Part shown: piece by piece, positions 61,418-64,000 of the stretch
Position numbering within the stretch: position 1 is the stretch's first letter
Layout of the letters: every line of letters begins with the position of its first letter
NCBI GenBank assembly: GCA_016214845.1
Contig: JACRMS010000019.1
Location: forward strand, 37,676 to 101,675
From: Nitrospirota bacterium
GTDB lineage: Bacteria; Nitrospirota; Thermodesulfovibrionia; UBA6902
Reading direction: 5' to 3'
Length of the DNA stretch: 64,000 nt
Position numbers and translations under genes: made by a program
Notes under the pieces: generated by a model
Told to the model about the DNA's origin: nothing
Databases searched by the model: none
What the model saw: only the letters and a program-made list of their open reading frames with translations

Positions 61418-61945
61418 TTATCCCTCTTTTTCCCTCTTAAACCCGATCTTCTTTTTCTTCGTCTCCAGCGGGACCATCAACTGCCTTATCGCGTCAAAGA
61501 TTACTTTAATTTCCCCATCATGCTTTTCCATCTTCTGCTCAAGCTGCGCCAGCTTATAGGCAAGCTCTTTGTTTGTTGAGAGCATTTCTTTCAATTTAAC
61601 AAAAGCCCTCATGACAGCGATATTCACCTGGATTGCCCGTTCGCTGTTCAATACACTTGAGAGCATAGCAACGCCTTGTTCCGTGAAAGCATATGGCGTA
61701 TATCTGCGACCGCCTTTGCCGGCTTTTGAGATCACAAATTGTGATCTCAAAGTTGCAATCTCTTGATAATTCAACTGAAACATAAAATCGGCTGGAAATC
61801 GTCCAATGTTTCTTTTGACAGCTTGAATAAGTGTTCTCGTCTCTACTCCATAAAGTTGAGCGAGATCGCTGTCGAGCATAACCTTCTGTCCCCTTATAAG
61901 CAGAATCCTTCTTTCGATTACTTCCAACGGCACTATTGCCTGCAT
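61418..61945 (-). CDS. ORF6N-domain protein
   Basis: The 175-residue protein has the ORF6N DNA-binding domain at residues 5-95: [56 protein letters not shown] and [21 protein letters not shown] coiled-coil tail ([15 protein letters not shown]) follows. The domain is found in phage antirepressors and many free-standing, mobile genes of anaerobes. It is on the same strand upstream of cas3 but separated by a hairpin, so it is likely not part of the cas operon. Target unknown. Confidence 0.88.
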   Translation of the reverse strand: MQAIVPLEVIERRILLIRGQKVMLDSDLAQLYGVETRTLIQAVKRNIGRFPADFMFQLNYQEIATLRSQFVISKAGKGGRRYTPYAFTEQGVAMLSSVLNSERAIQVNIAVMRAFVKLKEMLSTNKELAYKLAQLEQKMEKHDGEIKVIFDAIRQLMVPLETKKKKIGFKREKEG

Positions 61946-62044
61946 CTTGTCCCCTCCTGATTCAAAAAAATTAATGACGTATTTTATCTCTCAATAAATA
62001 TTTTTGCCAAGAAATTTCACGCCAGAAGAAATTCAGACACAACA

Positions 62045-62059
62045 GGACCAAATTGGTCC
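62045..62059. promoter_or_regulatory. palindrome in the ORF6N/DUF885 divergent region
   Basis: GGACCAAATTGGTCC has perfect 7-bp arms around a central A. It lies 94 bp upstream of the DUF885 ATG; a -10-like TACAAT is at 62090-62095 and no -35 is evident. It may be an operator; nothing identifies its factor. Confidence 0.4.
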
Positions 62060-62138
62060 GGCAAAGCTTTTCTCACGAAAAAAATCTGCTACAATGTTAC
62101 ATGCGCCGAAAGACCTGCGCAGGAATCGGAGAAATTAA

Positions 62139-63845
62139 ATGAACGACAAAAACGAAGAATTGCAGGATTATCTCAAAGACTACTGGGAACACATATTAAA
62201 GACGCATCCAACTTTTGCGACTTATATCGGGGACCACCAGTATGATGACGCGCTTGAAGACCTGTCGGAGGAGGCGATCACCGGGCAGGTCAATTATTTT
62301 AAAAGCCTTTCGACGAAGATCGGAGATATCGATGAAGCTCTTTTGACTCCGGAGAATAGACTGGACCGCAAGCTTATTCAGACGACCCTCGAAAATCATA
62401 TCAGGATGTATGATTTCAAAACTCATTACATCCCCCTGGACCAGATGACCGGGCCGCACATCGATTTTCCCCAGTTGATTGAGTTTCATCCATTCAACAC
62501 CCGGAAGGACGCTGAAAATTATATTGCGAGACTGAACGCCTTTCCGCGCCTGATAGACCAGGTAATTGAAAATCTGCAAAAAGGTATAGCGCATAAAATT
62601 ACGGCTTTTAAAAAGGTCATGGAGCTTACAGCGGGACAGGTTGAGACTTTCACGAAATTTACACCTGAAGGCCACCCGATGTTTTCGCCTGTCACGAAAC
62701 TGAAAGAGGGATTTTCAGAGCAGGATAAAGAGGAGATTGGGAAATTGGTAAGAGAAGCGCTTTCCTTGCGCGTGACACCTGCTTACGCAAAACTGCTTGA
62801 TTATCTGAAGAAGGAATACATGGAACACTGCAGGGAAAAAGAAGGCCTCTGGGCGCTGCCGGACGGAATTGATATGTACAGATTTTTTGTGCGGTATCAC
62901 ATAACCTCGGACCTTTCCCCGGAAGAGATCCATGAAACCGGCAGGAGAGAGGTTGAAAGAATAACATCGGACATCAAAAAGCTTATGCAGAAAACCGGCT
63001 TCAGCGGGAGCATGAGGGAGTTCGCTGATTATGTGAAGGAGAGGAAGGAGCTTAATTTCAGCAGCAGGCAGGAGATACTTGATGTCTACAGGGAGATTTT
63101 ATCCCGGATGGACAAGAAGCTGCCTGAATATTTCGGGAGACTGCCAAGGGCAAGGTACGACATTAAAGAGATCGAGCAATACAGGGAGCAGTCTGCCCCA
63201 GCAGCGTATTACTATCCGCCCCCGCGTGATTTTTCAAGGCCCGGTTATTTTTACGCCAACACTTACAATCCTGAGCAGAGGCCCAGATTCATTACAGAAG
63301 CGTTGTCTTTTCACGAGGCTGTTCCGGGGCATCACCTCCAGATAGCGATAATGCAGGAGAGGGAAGACCTGCCGGAGTTCAGGAAATACGAAGGCTCGAC
63401 CGCTTTTATCGAAGGGTGGGCGTTATACGCAGAGAAGCTTTCCAGGGAGATGGGTTTTTATCAGGACGATTTCTCCGAATACGGAAGACTCAACTTTGAG
63501 ATATGGCGCGCCGTCAGACTGGTGGTGGATACAGGCATCCACTTTTTTAAATGGGGCCGTGATGAGGCGATAAGATACTGCATGGAAAACTCCGGCGAGG
63601 AAGAGCATGAAATAGAGGTGGAGGTAGACCGCTACATTGCCATGCCGGGACAGGCGCTCGCGTACAAGATAGGCGAACTGAAAATACTTGAGATCAGGGA
63701 AAAGGCAAGGACGGCCCTCGGCGCAAGGTTTGACATCAAAGAGTTCCATGACAGGCTCCTTGAAAACGGGGCCCTTCCTTTGTACGCTCTTGAAAGTGTA
63801 ATGAATGCGTGGACGGGGAACCGAGTTGTTAACCTCTTTATTTAG
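62139..63845 (+). CDS. DUF885 family, peptidase-like protein
   Basis: The 568-residue protein starts after CGGAGAAATTAA. Family motifs lie in the second half: RPRFITEALSFHEAVPGHHLQI, in which HEAVPGHH resembles a zinc-binding HExxxH-like site, and STAFIEGWALYAEKLSREMG with a Glu ligand. The first half (PEEIHETGRREVERI and DYLKKEYMEHC) is helical. No signal peptide is visible. The family resembles M32-type metallopeptidases in fold, but substrates are not known. It stands alone next to the insertion sequence. Confidence 0.82.
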   Translation: MNDKNEELQDYLKDYWEHILKTHPTFATYIGDHQYDDALEDLSEEAITGQVNYFKSLSTKIGDIDEALLTPENRLDRKLIQTTLENHIRMYDFKTHYIPLDQMTGPHIDFPQLIEFHPFNTRKDAENYIARLNAFPRLIDQVIENLQKGIAHKITAFKKVMELTAGQVETFTKFTPEGHPMFSPVTKLKEGFSEQDKEEIGKLVREALSLRVTPAYAKLLDYLKKEYMEHCREKEGLWALPDGIDMYRFFVRYHITSDLSPEEIHETGRREVERITSDIKKLMQKTGFSGSMREFADYVKERKELNFSSRQEILDVYREILSRMDKKLPEYFGRLPRARYDIKEIEQYREQSAPAAYYYPPPRDFSRPGYFYANTYNPEQRPRFITEALSFHEAVPGHHLQIAIMQEREDLPEFRKYEGSTAFIEGWALYAEKLSREMGFYQDDFSEYGRLNFEIWRAVRLVVDTGIHFFKWGRDEAIRYCMENSGEEEHEIEVEVDRYIAMPGQALAYKIGELKILEIREKARTALGARFDIKEFHDRLLENGALPLYALESVMNAWTGNRVVNLFI

Positions 63846-63872
63846 ATGCCTTTTTTTCATGTTAGCTAAAGT

Positions 63873-63908
63873 TCAAAAGTGCACACTTTAAGAATTAAAA
63901 GTGCACAC
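63873..63908. repeat. insertion sequence end with repeated AAAAGTGCACAC
   Basis: AAAAGTGCACAC occurs at 63875-63886 and 63897-63908, 22 bp apart, directly beyond and over the stop codon of the partial transposase-like frame. Repeated subterminal motifs are typical of IS ends, so the right boundary is likely just left of 63875. The outermost base is not determined. Confidence 0.6.
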
Positions 63909-64000
63909 CTTCAAGGTCCTTGTTTTTGACGTTCTGAACGTCGAGCAAATTTCCGTTGCACCAGAATCTGACCTCAGACAATGTATTATTCAGTGGATAA
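63895..64000 (-). CDS. transposase/integrase C-terminus (partial)
   Basis: The minus strand frame that stops at 63895 reads VRFWCNGNLLDVQNVKNKDL and then EGVHF to the stop, continuing to the right edge with YPLNNTLSE before it. The ending resembles C-termini of rve-type (IS481/IS21-like) integrases that end beside their IS repeats. Only 34 codons are in the window, so the family is not fixed. Its position next to AAAAGTGCACAC repeats supports an insertion sequence. Confidence 0.6.
   Translation of the reverse strand, partial: YPLNNTLSEVRFWCNGNLLDVQNVKNKDLEGVHF

Overview
The window looks like one chromosomal segment of a Gram-negative, probably anaerobic bacterium. It carries LPS heptosyltransferase (so there is an outer membrane), hydrogenase maturation (HypF), molybdenum-cofactor genes, a PEP-CTERM protein with a sigma-54 promoter, several sigma-54 activators and an ebo cluster. 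Together with moderate base composition and very many intergenic palindromes, this suggests Nitrospirota (Thermodesulfovibrionia-like) or a deltaproteobacterial lineage. That placement is inference; there is no rRNA in the window.

Layout. 0-2.5 kb: end of a fatty-acid/polyketide-like cluster (KAS start, CrtI-like FAD oxidoreductase, FabG), minus strand. 2.7-5.3 kb: molybdenum cofactor operon (ModE-like regulator with a ModE-type operator, MoeA-like protein, MoaA). 5.4-6.9 kb: flavin reductase and PfkB kinase. 7.1-9.4 kb: membrane histidine kinase and receiver protein. 9.4-15.8 kb: SOS region (lexA, a DUF6504-like protein, dinB) split by an AT-rich island with a TcmP/three-Cys pair and a Dam methylase/HNH nuclease pair. 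15.8-23 kb: SIMPL protein, sigma-54 response regulator, glutamine cyclotransferase, hypF, vanZ-like, ATP-cone/Mrr protein. 23-29.2 kb: secreted module, a PEP-CTERM protein behind a sigma-54 promoter with upstream TGTCG..TTTAC elements, then two secreted alpha/alpha-toroid proteins flanking a YdjY-domain protein. 29.3-34.2 kb: ebo genes D, A, B, E and a phosphodiesterase; no UbiA-type EboC. 34.4-37.7 kb: gyrA, DUF486, SWIB protein. 38-42.2 kb: isoquinoline-oxidoreductase-type molybdoenzyme (two subunits) with XdhC and MocA. 42.3-46 kb: GGDEF/HDOD operon and a WaaF-GmhB fusion. 46.1-51.1 kb: Kelch/MopE-type surface protein and a histidine kinase/sigma-54 regulator pair. 51.15-61.4 kb: complete type I-C CRISPR-Cas system (16 repeats, 15 spacers; cas3-5-8c-7-4-1-2) whose operon carries two four-helix-bundle genes, with a 21-codon relic resembling another cas3 start just upstream. 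61.4-64 kb: ORF6N protein, DUF885 peptidase-like protein, and the end of an insertion sequence.

Links between genes. The molybdenum genes at 3-5 kb can supply cofactor to the molybdoenzyme at 38-42 kb, whose own XdhC and MocA are adjacent. lexA and dinB belong to the SOS response. Intergenic DNA is unusually rich in inverted repeats: long hairpins whose arms consist of degenerate tandem words, two GTCATTCCCGC elements nested in larger palindromes, and one element with perfect 24-bp terminal inverted repeats.

The most unusual points are the four-helix-bundle genes and cas3 relic in the I-C locus, the defence-like island between lexA and dinB, the sigma-54/enhancer layout of the PEP-CTERM gene, and the ebo cluster next to secreted toroid proteins. 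All function calls come from reading motifs; no database search was run.
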